Source of the DNA: Streptomyces deccanensis | Lineage (GTDB): Bacteria; Actinomycetota; Actinomycetes; Streptomycetales; Streptomycetaceae | NCBI RefSeq assembly: GCF_022385335.1 | Contig: NZ_CP092431.1 | Location: forward strand, 5,456,001 to 5,520,000 | DNA: 64,000 nucleotides | Reading direction: 5' to 3' | Shown: positions 41,639-50,707 of the stretch, piece by piece | Layout: every line of letters starts with the position of its first letter | Position numbering within the stretch: the stretch's first letter is position 1 | The notes under the pieces: model-generated | The model's database searches: none | Told to the model about the DNA's origin: nothing | Seen by the model: the letters and a program-made list of their open reading frames with translations, nothing else | Position numbers and translations under genes: made by a program

Positions 41639-43483
41639 TCAGCAGGTCTGTTCGAGGTAGCCGCCGGTGCCCTCGGGCACCACGTCCTGGTCGCGGCGGA
41701 CGATGCTCAGTTCGCCGCCCCAGCCCTCGCATGCGTTCGCCAGGCCCTTCGCCGTGTACTCGACGACGAAGACGTTGTCGTCGAACGCCTTCGCGAAGTC
41801 CCCGCACTCGTCCCACTCGCCGCACTCCTCCACCACGGCGAAGTCCATGCCCACGGACGCGCGGTCGGGCGCCAGCTCCAGGGTGTTCTTCTGGGCGACG
41901 GCCAGGCCCTTCGCGTGGGCGTGCGCCGACAGCAGCTTCATGAAGGCCTTGGCCTGATCGGCCGTGAGGTGGTCCGGGAAGCGGGTGAACGTGTCGTAGT
42001 TGTCGGGCTCGACCGCCTGGTACCCCTTGGCCGCGCACTCGTCGATCCAGCCGTTCACCCGCGAGGCGACGCGCTCCCGCTTGGCGGCCGTGCGAATGTC
42101 CAGGACCGCCTCGTTCCACTCCTCGTCGCGGACGACCTTCCCGTCGGCGTCGCGCAGCAGCAGATCGGAGTCCCAGTCGTCCTCCGCGTCCTCCTGCGCC
42201 TGGAGGGCGTTGAAGTTGCAGATGTTGTACGCCCCCGGCGCGGCCGGGTCCTCGTGGCTACGGCTGACCACCCGCACGCCGGCCGGCAGGGAGTACGCGC
42301 CGCCGATCTGGTAGTCCCACCGCACGTGCTTCGGCGGCAGCGCCACCCCGGCGGCCCCGGACCCCGACCCAGCTCCCGGTGTCGGCGCGGATGCGGTGGA
42401 GGAGGCGGGCGCACCGGCCGACGGGGAGCTGTCGCTCCGGTCCGCCGGGCTCTTCTCCTCCGTCTCCCCGCTCGTCGTCATCAGCGTGAAGCTCAGCCCG
42501 GTGACGACCAGGACGGCGGCGAGACCGATGAGAACGCGCAGCCCCCGCCGCCCCCGACGAGCGGGACGCCCACCGGAGGTGCCCGGCGACTCCGGTGCCC
42601 CCGGCGACCCCGATGCCCCCGGCGACCCCGATGCCGCCGGCGATTCCGTAGAGGCCGGGGAGTCCGACGAGTCCGGGGAATCCGGCAGCGTCAGCACCAT
42701 GCGGTGCAGGTCCGCGAGGTCGGGGCGGGCGGTCGGGTCCTTGGCCAGACAGCGTTCGGCGATGCTCCGGAGCGGTTCGGCGACCCCGTCCAGGGCCGGC
42801 GCCTCGTACATCACCTGGTAGCCCGTCAGGTACGGGCTGCTGCCGTCGAACGGGCGGGTGCCGGTGGCCGCGTACACGAGCACCGACCCCAGGGAGAACA
42901 CGTCCGACGCGGCGGTGACCTCCCGGGGTGAGGCGAACTGCTCCGGCGACATGAAGGGCGGGGTGCCGATCAGTCGCCCCGTCACGGTGAGGGCTTCGTT
43001 GTCGACGGCGTGCGAGACGCCGAAGTCGATGACGCGGGGACCGTCCTCGGCCATCAGCACGTTGCTCGGCTTCAGGTCGCGGTGCACCACCCCGGCCCGG
43101 TGGATGTCCCGCAGCGCCTCGACGAGGCCCAGGGCGAGCGTGCGCAAGGCGCGTCCGGTCAACGGGCCGTCCTGGGCCACGACATCGGACAGGGTGCGGC
43201 CGGGCACGTACAGCGTCGCCATCCACGGCTGCTCGGCGTCCGGGTCGGCGTCCACGACCGGCGCCGTGAACGCCCCGCTCACCTGGCGCGCCGCCGCGAT
43301 CTCCTGCCGGAACCGCGTACGGAACTCCTCGTCCTGCGCGTAGGGCGGGTGGACGACCTTGACCGCGACCTGCCGTCCCGACGCGGAGCGGCCCAGGTAG
43401 ACGATGCCCATGCCGCCGCTGCCGAGTCGGTCGGTCAGCGTGTAGCCGCCTATGAACTCCACATCACCGGGCCTCAGCGGCAT
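41639..43483 (-). CDS. Ser/Thr kinase fused to extracellular GH114-like domain
   Basis: 614 residues. Kinase (about 10-275): glycine loop LGSGGMGIVYLG, VAVKVV Lys42, HRDLKPSN with Asp136, DFG Asp153. A Ser/Pro/Gly/Thr repeat spacer follows, then one membrane segment (about 314-336), a second Ser/Pro linker, and a C-terminal domain from about residue 385. That domain has HVRWDYQIGGAY, YNICNFNALQ, VEPDNYDTF, LAVAQKNTLEL, FAVVEECGEWDECG and VFVVEYT, which are GH114 endo-alpha-1,4-polygalactosaminidase-type motifs. The domain order suggests a sensor in which the outer module senses or cuts a galactosamine polymer and the inner kinase signals. Start ATG 43483 has AAGGTG upstream. Confidence 0.82.
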   Translation of the reverse strand: MPLRPGDVEFIGGYTLTDRLGSGGMGIVYLGRSASGRQVAVKVVHPPYAQDEEFRTRFRQEIAAARQVSGAFTAPVVDADPDAEQPWMATLYVPGRTLSDVVAQDGPLTGRALRTLALGLVEALRDIHRAGVVHRDLKPSNVLMAEDGPRVIDFGVSHAVDNEALTVTGRLIGTPPFMSPEQFASPREVTAASDVFSLGSVLVYAATGTRPFDGSSPYLTGYQVMYEAPALDGVAEPLRSIAERCLAKDPTARPDLADLHRMVLTLPDSPDSSDSPASTESPAASGSPGASGSPGAPESPGTSGGRPARRGRRGLRVLIGLAAVLVVTGLSFTLMTTSGETEEKSPADRSDSSPSAGAPASSTASAPTPGAGSGSGAAGVALPPKHVRWDYQIGGAYSLPAGVRVVSRSHEDPAAPGAYNICNFNALQAQEDAEDDWDSDLLLRDADGKVVRDEEWNEAVLDIRTAAKRERVASRVNGWIDECAAKGYQAVEPDNYDTFTRFPDHLTADQAKAFMKLLSAHAHAKGLAVAQKNTLELAPDRASVGMDFAVVEECGEWDECGDFAKAFDDNVFVVEYTAKGLANACEGWGGELSIVRRDQDVVPEGTGGYLEQTC

Positions 43484-43585
43484 GCCCGTCACCTTTTCCT
43501 GTGCCGTGCCTTCTCTAGGCTGTTCAGTGAGAGCAGAGTAGCCGCGCGCTTTTACCGCGAGACAGCGCTTACCGGGACACACTGA

Positions 43586-45328
43586 TCACCGGCCCGAGTG
43601 CCGCTGTTCACACCGCTGTTCACACCTGTGCGCATGCTCGGCCTTCCGCACGTGCAGTACGTGACCGTCCAGGGGCAGCGGGGTCAGGTCCACCAGGGCG
43701 AGGCCGGCGTCGGCGAACAGCTGGCCGTAGTGGTCGGCGCGCCGTTCGCGTCCGCCGACGTTGCACATCATGTGCAGGTCCCAGGCGGTGGCCAGCGAGA
43801 CCGAGCCGTCGGAGGGCAGGACACGCTCGACGACGAGCAGTTCGGCGTGGTCGGGCATCGCGCGGGCGCAGTGGCGCAGGATCTCGCGGCAGCGCTCGTC
43901 GTCCCAGTCGTGCAGGACGCGGGACAGGACGTAGACGTCACCGCCCGTGGGCACGTCCGCGAAGTCGCCGGCCACGAAGGCGCAGCGGGTGCCGTGGCCC
44001 GCCTCCGTCAGCAGGCGGCGGGCGGCCTCGACGGCGTGCGGCCGTTCAAGCAGGACCCCGTTCAACCGGGGGTGCGCGGCGAGGAGGCGGCCGAGCAACT
44101 CCCCGTTGCCGCCCGCGACATCGACCACCGTGGCCCCGGCCGGCGCCTCGGCGGCGGCGGTGAGCGCCGGATGCGTGGGCAGCGGGTCGAACATGGCGGC
44201 TCCGGCGGCCATGGACCGGTCGAAGAGTTCCGCCAGTTCGGGGTCGCGAGCGAAGTGGTCGAAGTGGTTCTCGCCGTAGAGGTGGTCGAAGGCGACCTCT
44301 CCCGTGCGCACGGTGTGCCCGAGTTCGGCGAAGGACCGGTAGAACGGGCCGCCGTACATCAGCGCCAGCGCCCGCATCGACCCCGGCGCCTCCGCCCGCA
44401 GCAGCGCGCCCGGCGCGGTGAGCCGGAAGCCGTCGCGGCCCTCCGCCACCACACCCAGCATCACGAGGTACCGCAGCAGAACCGCGAGGTTCTCCGGCCG
44501 TGCGTCGACCTCCCGGGCCAGCTCCGCCACGCCGGTCCCGCGTTCGCCGTCCATGGCGTCGGCCACCCCGAGCCGGGCGAAGGCGGTCAGCGCCTGGGTC
44601 GTCCAGGCCCCGGTCAGCAGGCGCAGGAGCGTTTCGGCGGGCTGTCGGGCGCGATGCCCGGCGAGGTGGTCGGCGAGCAGGTCGCGGTGGTCGCCGGGGA
44701 CGTACAGCTCCACGCGCCGGTACCCGGCCTTGGCCTCGGCGGGCGCGTCGAAGTAGAACACGGTGCCGTTCTCGTGCGCGTTGTAGCCGCCGCCGTCGGG
44801 GGTGGCCCCGTGGCGCGCGAAGGTCGCGCACAGGCCGCGCAGCGCCAGCGGGTCGGGTGCCACGACGTCGAAGGCGAGGTGGGTCTCGTGCTCCCGCTCC
44901 CGCTCCCGCGCGGCCAGCGGCTCCAGGCCCGACCCCGGCGGCACGGTCAGCGCGAACACCTCGACCGTACGGCGCTCCCCGTCCGCGCCGGTCACCACCG
45001 GTCGCAGGATGGAGACGTCCAGCTCGGCCACCGGCCGCCGGTGCCGTACGGCCAGTCGCTCGCGCACGACGACGCTCGGCCTCGGCGAGGGCACCGTGCC
45101 GAGGCCGCAGGCGGTGAGCATGGCGCGCAACTCCGCCTCGTCGGAGGGGAAGACGAGCAGCGCGGCATGCGAGAAGCGGCAGCGCTCCGTCAGGGCCCGC
45201 AGCTCGGGACCGTCGAGTCCGGGCAGCAGCAGCGGGAGCAGTGCGGCGGTGTCCTGTTCCTTGACGAAGTCGACCGTCGCGCGCAGGCGGGACGTGTCGC
45301 CCGACGACGTCGTGATCGTCGTGATCAT
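43586..45328 (-). CDS. SAM-dependent O-methyltransferase with N-terminal unknown domain
   Basis: 580 residues. C-terminal half is a plant-type O-methyltransferase: winged-helix (LAREVDARPENLAVLLRYL), SAM motif ATVVDVAGGNGELLGRLL, catalytic region YVLSRVLHDWDDE. N-terminal ~240 residues hold TVDFVKEQDTAALLPLLLPG and HLAFDVVAPDPLALRGL with FYFDAPAEAKAGYRRVELYVPG, vicinal-oxygen-chelate-like in appearance, but I do not recognise the family. Start ATG 45328 has GAGG nine bases upstream. Probably cotranscribed with the monooxygenase gene 57 bases upstream. Confidence 0.75.
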   Translation of the reverse strand: MITTITTSSGDTSRLRATVDFVKEQDTAALLPLLLPGLDGPELRALTERCRFSHAALLVFPSDEAELRAMLTACGLGTVPSPRPSVVVRERLAVRHRRPVAELDVSILRPVVTGADGERRTVEVFALTVPPGSGLEPLAAREREREHETHLAFDVVAPDPLALRGLCATFARHGATPDGGGYNAHENGTVFYFDAPAEAKAGYRRVELYVPGDHRDLLADHLAGHRARQPAETLLRLLTGAWTTQALTAFARLGVADAMDGERGTGVAELAREVDARPENLAVLLRYLVMLGVVAEGRDGFRLTAPGALLRAEAPGSMRALALMYGGPFYRSFAELGHTVRTGEVAFDHLYGENHFDHFARDPELAELFDRSMAAGAAMFDPLPTHPALTAAAEAPAGATVVDVAGGNGELLGRLLAAHPRLNGVLLERPHAVEAARRLLTEAGHGTRCAFVAGDFADVPTGGDVYVLSRVLHDWDDERCREILRHCARAMPDHAELLVVERVLPSDGSVSLATAWDLHMMCNVGGRERRADHYGQLFADAGLALVDLTPLPLDGHVLHVRKAEHAHRCEQRCEQRHSGR

Positions 45329-45384
45329 CGCGGGGATCCTCATTCGGGGGTGGGGAGGTGGGGGCGGAGAGGGAAGGGGGGAGC

Positions 45385-46593
45385 TCATACGCCGACGTAG
45401 TGCTCGGCGAACCAGTCCTGGCGGCTGCGTGAGTCGCGCAGCGACGCGAGGCGGGAGCGCCGCAGGGCGTTGTGGAACAGGGACGTGCCGTCCGTGCCGT
45501 CCGTGCCGGACGGGCCGTGCAGCAGCCCGATCATCCAGTGCGAGAACTCCTGCGCCCGCCAGATGTACGCCAGACTGCGCGTGGAGTAGGCGTCGAGGCC
45601 CTCGGTGTCGCCGTGGCGGAGGTCGTCGATCAGGGCGCGGGCGAGCAACTCGGCCTCCAGGACGGCGAGGTTGGCGCCCTTCGCGGCGGACGGGCTGATG
45701 AGTCCGGCGGCGTCGCCCACCAGGAACAGCGAACCGTGGCGCAGCGGTTCGAGCACATCGGACTCCAGGTCGACGACGGCCCGCCCCACCACGGGACCCC
45801 GGTGCAGCGGGCCGTACTCCGTCGCCCGCATCCGCAGCTCCAGCTCGTCCCAGACGCGTTCCTCGGACCAGGCGGCGGCCGGGGTCCCGCGCTCGCACTG
45901 CAGGTAGTAACGGGTGATCTCACTGGTCCGCGCCATGTGCCCGGCGAAGCCCCGCTCGTGCGTCGCGTACCCGACGGCGTCCAGGCTGGGGGGCGCCTCG
46001 GCGAGCAGTCCGAGCCAGGTCACCCCGTGGTCCAGGTGGTGCCGGCGCACCGAGCCGGCCGGCAGCGAGCGCCGGGCCACGCCGTGCCGCCCGTCGCACC
46101 CGGCCACGTACCGCGCCCGCCACCGGCCGGGCCGCCCGTCCGGCTCGCGCACGGTCACCGAGGGCCGATCCGTGTCGGCGTCGAGGACGTCCACGGCCTC
46201 GGTGGCGAAGCGCACCCGGCCGCCGGCGGCCAGGAACCGGGTCAACAGGTCGGTGACCAGGTGCTGTTGGGGGTAGACGGTGTGCCGCTCACCGCGCCCG
46301 AGGCCGCTGTAGTCCAGCCGGAACCGGCCGTCCTCCGTGCGGAACTCGCAGGTGCTGTGGGCCTGTCCGTGCCGCCGCAGCCCCTCGGCCAGCCCGTGCC
46401 GCTCCAGGATCCGTACGGTGCGGGCGGCCAGGAACCCGGCGCGCGCCCGGGTCTGGACGTGCGCGCGCTCGGCGCGCTCCAGCACGACGCAGTCGATCCC
46501 GCTGTCCTGGAGGAGATTGCCGAGCACGAGCCCGGCCGGCCCGGCACCGAGGACGACCACATCGGCTGCTCTCCGGATCTTCCTATCTGTCAC
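45385..46593 (-). CDS. PHBH-type aromatic hydroxylase (PobA-like)
   Basis: 402 residues. FAD motif VVVLGAGPAGLVLGNLLQ, then LERAERAHVQTRARAGFLAARTVRILERHG (the PHBH substrate region), and GD motif SLFLVGDAAGLISPSAAKGANLAVLEAELLARAL. Class A flavin hydroxylase acting on 4-hydroxybenzoate-like aromatics. Start GTG 46593 has no clear site in front. In this two-gene group the next gene is an O-methyltransferase, suggesting hydroxylation then methylation of an aromatic product. Whether PHB itself is the substrate is unknown. Confidence 0.85.
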   Translation of the reverse strand: MTDRKIRRAADVVVLGAGPAGLVLGNLLQDSGIDCVVLERAERAHVQTRARAGFLAARTVRILERHGLAEGLRRHGQAHSTCEFRTEDGRFRLDYSGLGRGERHTVYPQQHLVTDLLTRFLAAGGRVRFATEAVDVLDADTDRPSVTVREPDGRPGRWRARYVAGCDGRHGVARRSLPAGSVRRHHLDHGVTWLGLLAEAPPSLDAVGYATHERGFAGHMARTSEITRYYLQCERGTPAAAWSEERVWDELELRMRATEYGPLHRGPVVGRAVVDLESDVLEPLRHGSLFLVGDAAGLISPSAAKGANLAVLEAELLARALIDDLRHGDTEGLDAYSTRSLAYIWRAQEFSHWMIGLLHGPSGTDGTDGTSLFHNALRRSRLASLRDSRSRQDWFAEHYVGV

Positions 46594-46744
46594 GGGAAGG
46601 GATGGTAGGTGCCCAGAAGTTCCCTACTGGACGAAAATCACCTGAACGAGAAGAGCGGAAACCGTGACGTGTCGTCAGGCGTGCCGTGGCGGGGCGCGGT
46701 GTGCCACCTGCGGTGGGACCGCACACCCTGCCACCGTCACCGGC

Positions 46745-47665
46745 TCAGCCCGTCGCGGGGAGTTGGCTCCGGTTCCGGCAGTCCCGGCAGCGGCTGTGTC
46801 CCGCGGAGCGGAAGCCTCGGTCGCAGCCGTCGCAGTTCCGCATGTGCAGGATCACCGGGCGTTCTGGGGTTTCGGGGCTTCCGGTCGCCGGTGCCGGTGT
46901 GGTCAGGGGTGTCTCCTTGAGGCGGTAGGCGAGGATGCCGACCGGGCGGACGAGGAGGTCTGCCGGGAGTCGTGCGGTGAGGTGGTCGGTGATCTGGGTG
47001 GGCAGGAGGCCTGCGCCGAGCCACCGGGTGACGGCCGGGGCGAGGCGGGCGGCTTCTCGCGCGGACAGCACGAGGCGGGGATCGACCCGGCGGAGGCCGG
47101 CGAGTACGGCGATGGCTCGGGGGTCGGCGTCGGTGAGTGGGGCCGGTGCCTTCTCCGTCTCCACCTCCGTCTGTACGGGCGTCTGTACGGGCGTCTCCAC
47201 TGCGTCCCGCACGGCCCCGGACGCGGGTGCGGGCGTGGCCGCGGCTGGCCGCTTCCGGGGGCGGCGAGGCTTGGGCGGCCTGGGAGACCCGCCGGGATCC
47301 GGGTCGGGCTTGCCGCCGGGTACGTCGTAGAAGTACGTCCGGGTGCGGACCTGGCCGGTGGGCGTTCGCTCGCGGCGGCGTTCCAGGTATCCGGCCGCTT
47401 CCAGTTCCCTCAGCGCTCGCGAGATGAGGATCTCGCCCTCGTCGAAGTGGGCGCACAGGGCGGTGATGCTCACGGGGGTGCCGCTGGGCAGGGAGGAGAT
47501 GTACGTCGCGACGCCGACCGTGACCGCGCTGCCGCGCCGCTGGGCGAGGGCGTTGGAGATCACGGTGAAGTCGGCCGTCAGCCGGGTGCGTACATGGATC
47601 ACACCGGAGGTCGGAGCAGCTCCGGCGTCGGCGCGCAGGGGCGCGTTAGACTGCGAATCAGCCAT
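46745..47665 (-). CDS. HTH-domain protein with C-terminal zinc-ribbon-like motif
   Basis: 306 residues. Winged-helix-like N-terminus (ITALCAHFDEGEILISRALRELEAAGYLERRRER), a Pro/Arg/Lys/Thr-rich middle, a helical region near 215-270, and C-terminal CDGCDRGFRSAGHSRCRDC, a possible C-x2-C/C-x2-C zinc site. Such proteins recur in Streptomyces next to mobile and replication genes but their role is not known. Start ATG 47665 follows the upstream AAGGTG. Confidence 0.7.
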   Translation of the reverse strand: MADSQSNAPLRADAGAAPTSGVIHVRTRLTADFTVISNALAQRRGSAVTVGVATYISSLPSGTPVSITALCAHFDEGEILISRALRELEAAGYLERRRERTPTGQVRTRTYFYDVPGGKPDPDPGGSPRPPKPRRPRKRPAAATPAPASGAVRDAVETPVQTPVQTEVETEKAPAPLTDADPRAIAVLAGLRRVDPRLVLSAREAARLAPAVTRWLGAGLLPTQITDHLTARLPADLLVRPVGILAYRLKETPLTTPAPATGSPETPERPVILHMRNCDGCDRGFRSAGHSRCRDCRNRSQLPATG

Positions 47666-47948
47666 CGGGAAGGTGTTGTCTTCCTGGTTGGTCAGGCCCT
47701 CGTTCGGGATTGCCGTCCCGGCCGGGGGCCGAAGTCTGTGTGCGGTTGTCGCGGCGAACGTAACCGCCCGCATCCTGCGCCTGCAAGCCGGTCACTCGGA
47801 CGGGTGATGCGCCCCTCGCGGTCAGGGAGGGTGGGTGGGCGGGTAGTTCTTTCCCCCGGTTCTTTGGGGAGGTCAGCGGCCCGCCGGACCCTCGTGGGCA
47901 AGGGCCCGGCGGGCCCGGAAGACGGACGGCGGCCGGGGCCCGGCTGTC

Positions 47949-48173
47949 TCAGGGGCGGTGGTGCGGCCCGGCTTTCAACTCGCCTATGAACGCGGCCCAG
48001 GAGGCGGCGTGGAAGCACAATGCCGGACCGTACGGGACCTTGCTGTCACGGACCGGGACGACGGCCTCTCGGAACCCGTCGGCCACCTCCACGCAGTCGC
48101 CCCCCGCCTGATTGCTGTAGCTGCTCCTGCGCCAAGCGGCGCCGTTCAGATCGAGACGGGAGATTCGAGCCAC
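47949..48173 (-). CDS. DUF397 protein
   Basis: 74 residues. NGAAWRRSSYSNQAGGDCVEVADG and VPVRDSKVPYGPALCFHAASWAAFI are the DUF397 signature. GTG start. In whiJ-like loci such a protein is partnered with an XRE regulator and works as a small co-regulator. Its start overlaps the XRE gene. Confidence 0.93.
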   Translation of the reverse strand: MARISRLDLNGAAWRRSSYSNQAGGDCVEVADGFREAVVPVRDSKVPYGPALCFHAASWAAFIGELKAGPHHRP

Positions 48174-48993
48174 GGTAGTTGCCCTCCATCGTGGACCGGA
48201 TCATGTCGATTGACATGACCGGGGGCAGGGCTGCCGCCCGCAGCCGATCGTAAATCACCTTGTAACGGCTGACGTTGGTTGGTTCCTCGATCAATTGGCC
48301 ATAGTCCGAACCCTCTGTGTAGGCCACTTCTGAGCCGTCCGACAGGGTCAGGATCGTCAGCGAACCGCCCATGGCCTCATGCCCGCCTTGGTCGAAGGGC
48401 AGTGCCTGCACAGCGATGTGACGTTCCGTGGCAGCGTCCAGCAGTCGCGCCAACTGCTTCCGCATCACGGCGTGGCCACCGATCGGACGTCTCAGTACCG
48501 CCTCGTCCAGGATCACGCAGAGCTCCGGCCGGCCGGGTGAACTCAGCCTCTCCTGCCGCCCCATACGGGCTGTGACTCGCTCCTCCAACTGTTCCTCGCC
48601 GTCCAACAGAGCGTCCAAGCTGAGAACAGCCCGCGCATAGTCCTCCGTCTGCAACAGACCCGGCACCACATGCGCCGCGTACTGCCGGATGACCACCGCC
48701 CGCGCCGAGTACTCCATGAACTTGCGCGACCAGTCGGGGAACGCCTCCCGGTACACGTACGGCCACAGGTCCACCAACAAGTCGTCCGCGCCGAGGGCCG
48801 CGTCCAGCGCCCGCGCCAGCTCCAGCGTCGGCTTCGCTCCGGACGCCCGCTCGATCTGGGTGATCCGCGTGCTCACCACGTGCGTCCGGTCACCGAGCTC
48901 GGCCTGCGTCAGTCCGGCCGCCGTGCGGAGCCTGCGCACCCGCGCGCCGAACAGCGCCGCCATCGACGCGCTGGGATCAATTCCGTTGGCCAA
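48046..48993 (-). CDS. XRE-family regulator with DUF5753 domain (WhiJ-like)
   Basis: 315 residues. Helix-turn-helix RRLRTAAGLTQAELGDRTHVVSTRITQIERASG near residues 19-51, then DUF5753 (ARAVVIRQYAAHVVPGLLQTEDYAR, LSSPGRPELCVILDEAVLRRPIGG). Start TTG 48993 has GGAAG at suitable distance; ATG at 48963 is the alternative. The C-terminus overlaps the DUF397 gene by 128 bases in another frame and ends with an arginine/glycine-rich tail, which is odd. A frameshift could have produced it. Confidence 0.85.
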   Translation of the reverse strand: MANGIDPSASMAALFGARVRRLRTAAGLTQAELGDRTHVVSTRITQIERASGAKPTLELARALDAALGADDLLVDLWPYVYREAFPDWSRKFMEYSARAVVIRQYAAHVVPGLLQTEDYARAVLSLDALLDGEEQLEERVTARMGRQERLSSPGRPELCVILDEAVLRRPIGGHAVMRKQLARLLDAATERHIAVQALPFDQGGHEAMGGSLTILTLSDGSEVAYTEGSDYGQLIEEPTNVSRYKVIYDRLRAAALPPVMSIDMIRSTMEGNYRGSNLPSRSERRRLAQEQLQQSGGGRLRGGGRRVPRGRRPGP

Positions 48994-49139
48994 AGCGTCA
49001 CTTCCGTTCCTTACGGACTGAAAAGTAAGGCTGCGTCACCTGTCGAGCGTAGGGCGATCAGACGACTCTTGGACACGGAACGTGACGATTCGCGTACTCC
49101 GCGAGATGTCTCAGCTCGACAGACAAGGACGGAACAGCC

Positions 49140-49670
49140 GTGCGGACAGCAACCACCACCCCGGCAGACGGACCACGGCGGAGCACCGCGCACCTCGCGG
49201 CAGAAACCGTCGCGCTCGGCGACGAGGTGAAGCCGGGTGAACTCCCCGCGATCGCCGAGCGGTTCGTCTCCTCTCCGCGAGGTGCGCGGCTTGCCCGGCG
49301 CCTCGCCGTCAGGCACATGGAGGAGTGGGGCTACCCGGCGGCGTCCGACGTGTCGTGCAGCGTCGCTCTCGTCGTCGGCGAACTCGCCGCGAACGCCGTA
49401 CGGCACGGCCGAGTCCCCGGACGGGACTTCGGTCTCCGGCTCGCCCTCGACCTGGCGGCAGGGCTGGTTCGTATCGAGGTCGCCGACGCCGCCTCCGCGA
49501 AGCGGCCACCCACGGCCCCGCCCTCGTCGTACCCCGAGGGCGAGTCCGGGCGAGGGCTGTTGCTGGTGGACGTCCTGGCCGCGCGCTGGGGATCGGAGCC
49601 TCGTCGCCCGGTGGGCAAGACGGTGTGGGCGGAGGTGCCCCTTGAGGCACAGCCGGTGTTGAGGCGGTAG
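49140..49670 (+). CDS. HATPase-type anti-sigma-factor-like kinase
   Basis: 176 residues. ATPase fold of the SpoIIAB/RsbW class: VVGELAANAVRHGRV (N box), LVRIEVADAASA (G1) and ESGRGLLLVDVLAARWG (G2). Streptomycete relatives are usually paired with the XRE/DUF397 trio and the exact target is unclear. GTG start. Divergent from the XRE gene, which completes the trio. Confidence 0.88.
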   Translation: MRTATTTPADGPRRSTAHLAAETVALGDEVKPGELPAIAERFVSSPRGARLARRLAVRHMEEWGYPAASDVSCSVALVVGELAANAVRHGRVPGRDFGLRLALDLAAGLVRIEVADAASAKRPPTAPPSSYPEGESGRGLLLVDVLAARWGSEPRRPVGKTVWAEVPLEAQPVLRR

Positions 49671-49763
49671 CCGCGTGCCTCCGCCTCTCCTGTCCGTGCG
49701 AGGCAGGCGCGGGCGCCCCAACAAGGTCTGTGACAGCGGTGATTCAGGTCTGCGGACGTGCCG

Positions 49764-50657
49764 TCAGGCAGCCGCGGCGGGGCGTGGTGTGCCGCGGAAG
49801 ACCTGGCTGAGGTGCCAGTCGAGGTGGCCGGCCGCCACAGGGCGCACGCCCGGTTGCGGGCCGATCAGCGCGCGGCCCGCCAGCGCGAGGACCTGCTCGC
49901 GGGCGGCGGCGCTGTGGCCGACGAAGCGCTGGGAGACGAGGACGCGGTGGTCGGCGCCGACCCCGAGGACACCCTTGTCGAAGAGCTTGTGGTGGAGCGA
50001 GCACAGGCACAGCCCGTTGTCGACGTCGTCCGGTCCGCCCAGTGCCCACCAGCGCACATGGGCGGCTTCCAGGCCGACCGGGACGGGGCCGAGCCTGCCG
50101 TCGTAGCCGCAGAAGGCGCACCGGTACTCGTAGGCGGTCAGTACGAGGTCGCGCATGCGGCGGTCCCGCTGCCTGCGCGCGGCCGAGAGGTGCACGACCT
50201 CCGTCGGCTCCGGATCCAGGCCGACGGCCTCGCACAACTCGCCGTGCACGGAGGGTGGGAAGTGCCGGTCCAGCAGCAACCGCGTGATCCGGTGCAGCAG
50301 TTCCGGCTCGCCGCGCAGCGCGGCACCAAGTTCCGGCGCGAGCCGGCCGGTGGCACCCGACTCGCGCAGGTCCCGGATCCCGCTGCCGGGACTGCCGGGG
50401 CCGCGATCCGTACGGACCTCCCACACGCCGTCGCTGACCAGGTGGTGGAACGGGTACGCCGGTGATGTCTTGTGGGGCGGTCCGTACTCGGTCAGCAGGC
50501 GCTGGAGGTCCTCCTCGACCGCGCTGTAACGGAGTTCGCCGTCGGGGTCCTGCTGGAAGCGGCCGAGGGCGTGCAGGAGCAGCAACGGCTTGTGCGGAGC
50601 GCGCGTCCCGTTCCTGGTCCACTGCCGCAGTCCCGCGATGCGCTCGAGCCAGTCCAT
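49764..50657 (-). CDS. phosphorothioated-DNA-binding HNH endonuclease (SprMcrA/ScoMcrA type IV restriction)
   Basis: 297 residues. N-terminal SBD-type domain (about 1-160): KPLLLLHALGRF, RYSAVEEDLQRLLTEYGPPHKTSPAYPFHHL, typical of the sulfur-binding domain that recognises phosphorothioate-modified DNA. C-terminal HNH nuclease (170-230): CAFC at 180-183, LEAAH with His200, Asn214 and CLCSLHH with His222/223. Such enzymes attack foreign DNA that carries Dnd sulfur modification and are found where dnd genes are absent, as in this window. Start ATG 50657 opens MDWLERIAGLRQW. Confidence 0.85.
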   Translation of the reverse strand: MDWLERIAGLRQWTRNGTRAPHKPLLLLHALGRFQQDPDGELRYSAVEEDLQRLLTEYGPPHKTSPAYPFHHLVSDGVWEVRTDRGPGSPGSGIRDLRESGATGRLAPELGAALRGEPELLHRITRLLLDRHFPPSVHGELCEAVGLDPEPTEVVHLSAARRQRDRRMRDLVLTAYEYRCAFCGYDGRLGPVPVGLEAAHVRWWALGGPDDVDNGLCLCSLHHKLFDKGVLGVGADHRVLVSQRFVGHSAAAREQVLALAGRALIGPQPGVRPVAAGHLDWHLSQVFRGTPRPAAAA

Positions 50658-50707
50658 GGCGGTGATCGTAGTGAGGCTCGGTGGCCCGGGTGAAGGGCCG
50701 GCGGCCG

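Noticed and set aside
43586..46593. A larger biosynthetic gene cluster around the methyltransferase and hydroxylase
   Set aside because: No synthase, transporter or regulator of a cluster type is next to them, and the flanking genes are a kinase and a general HTH protein.
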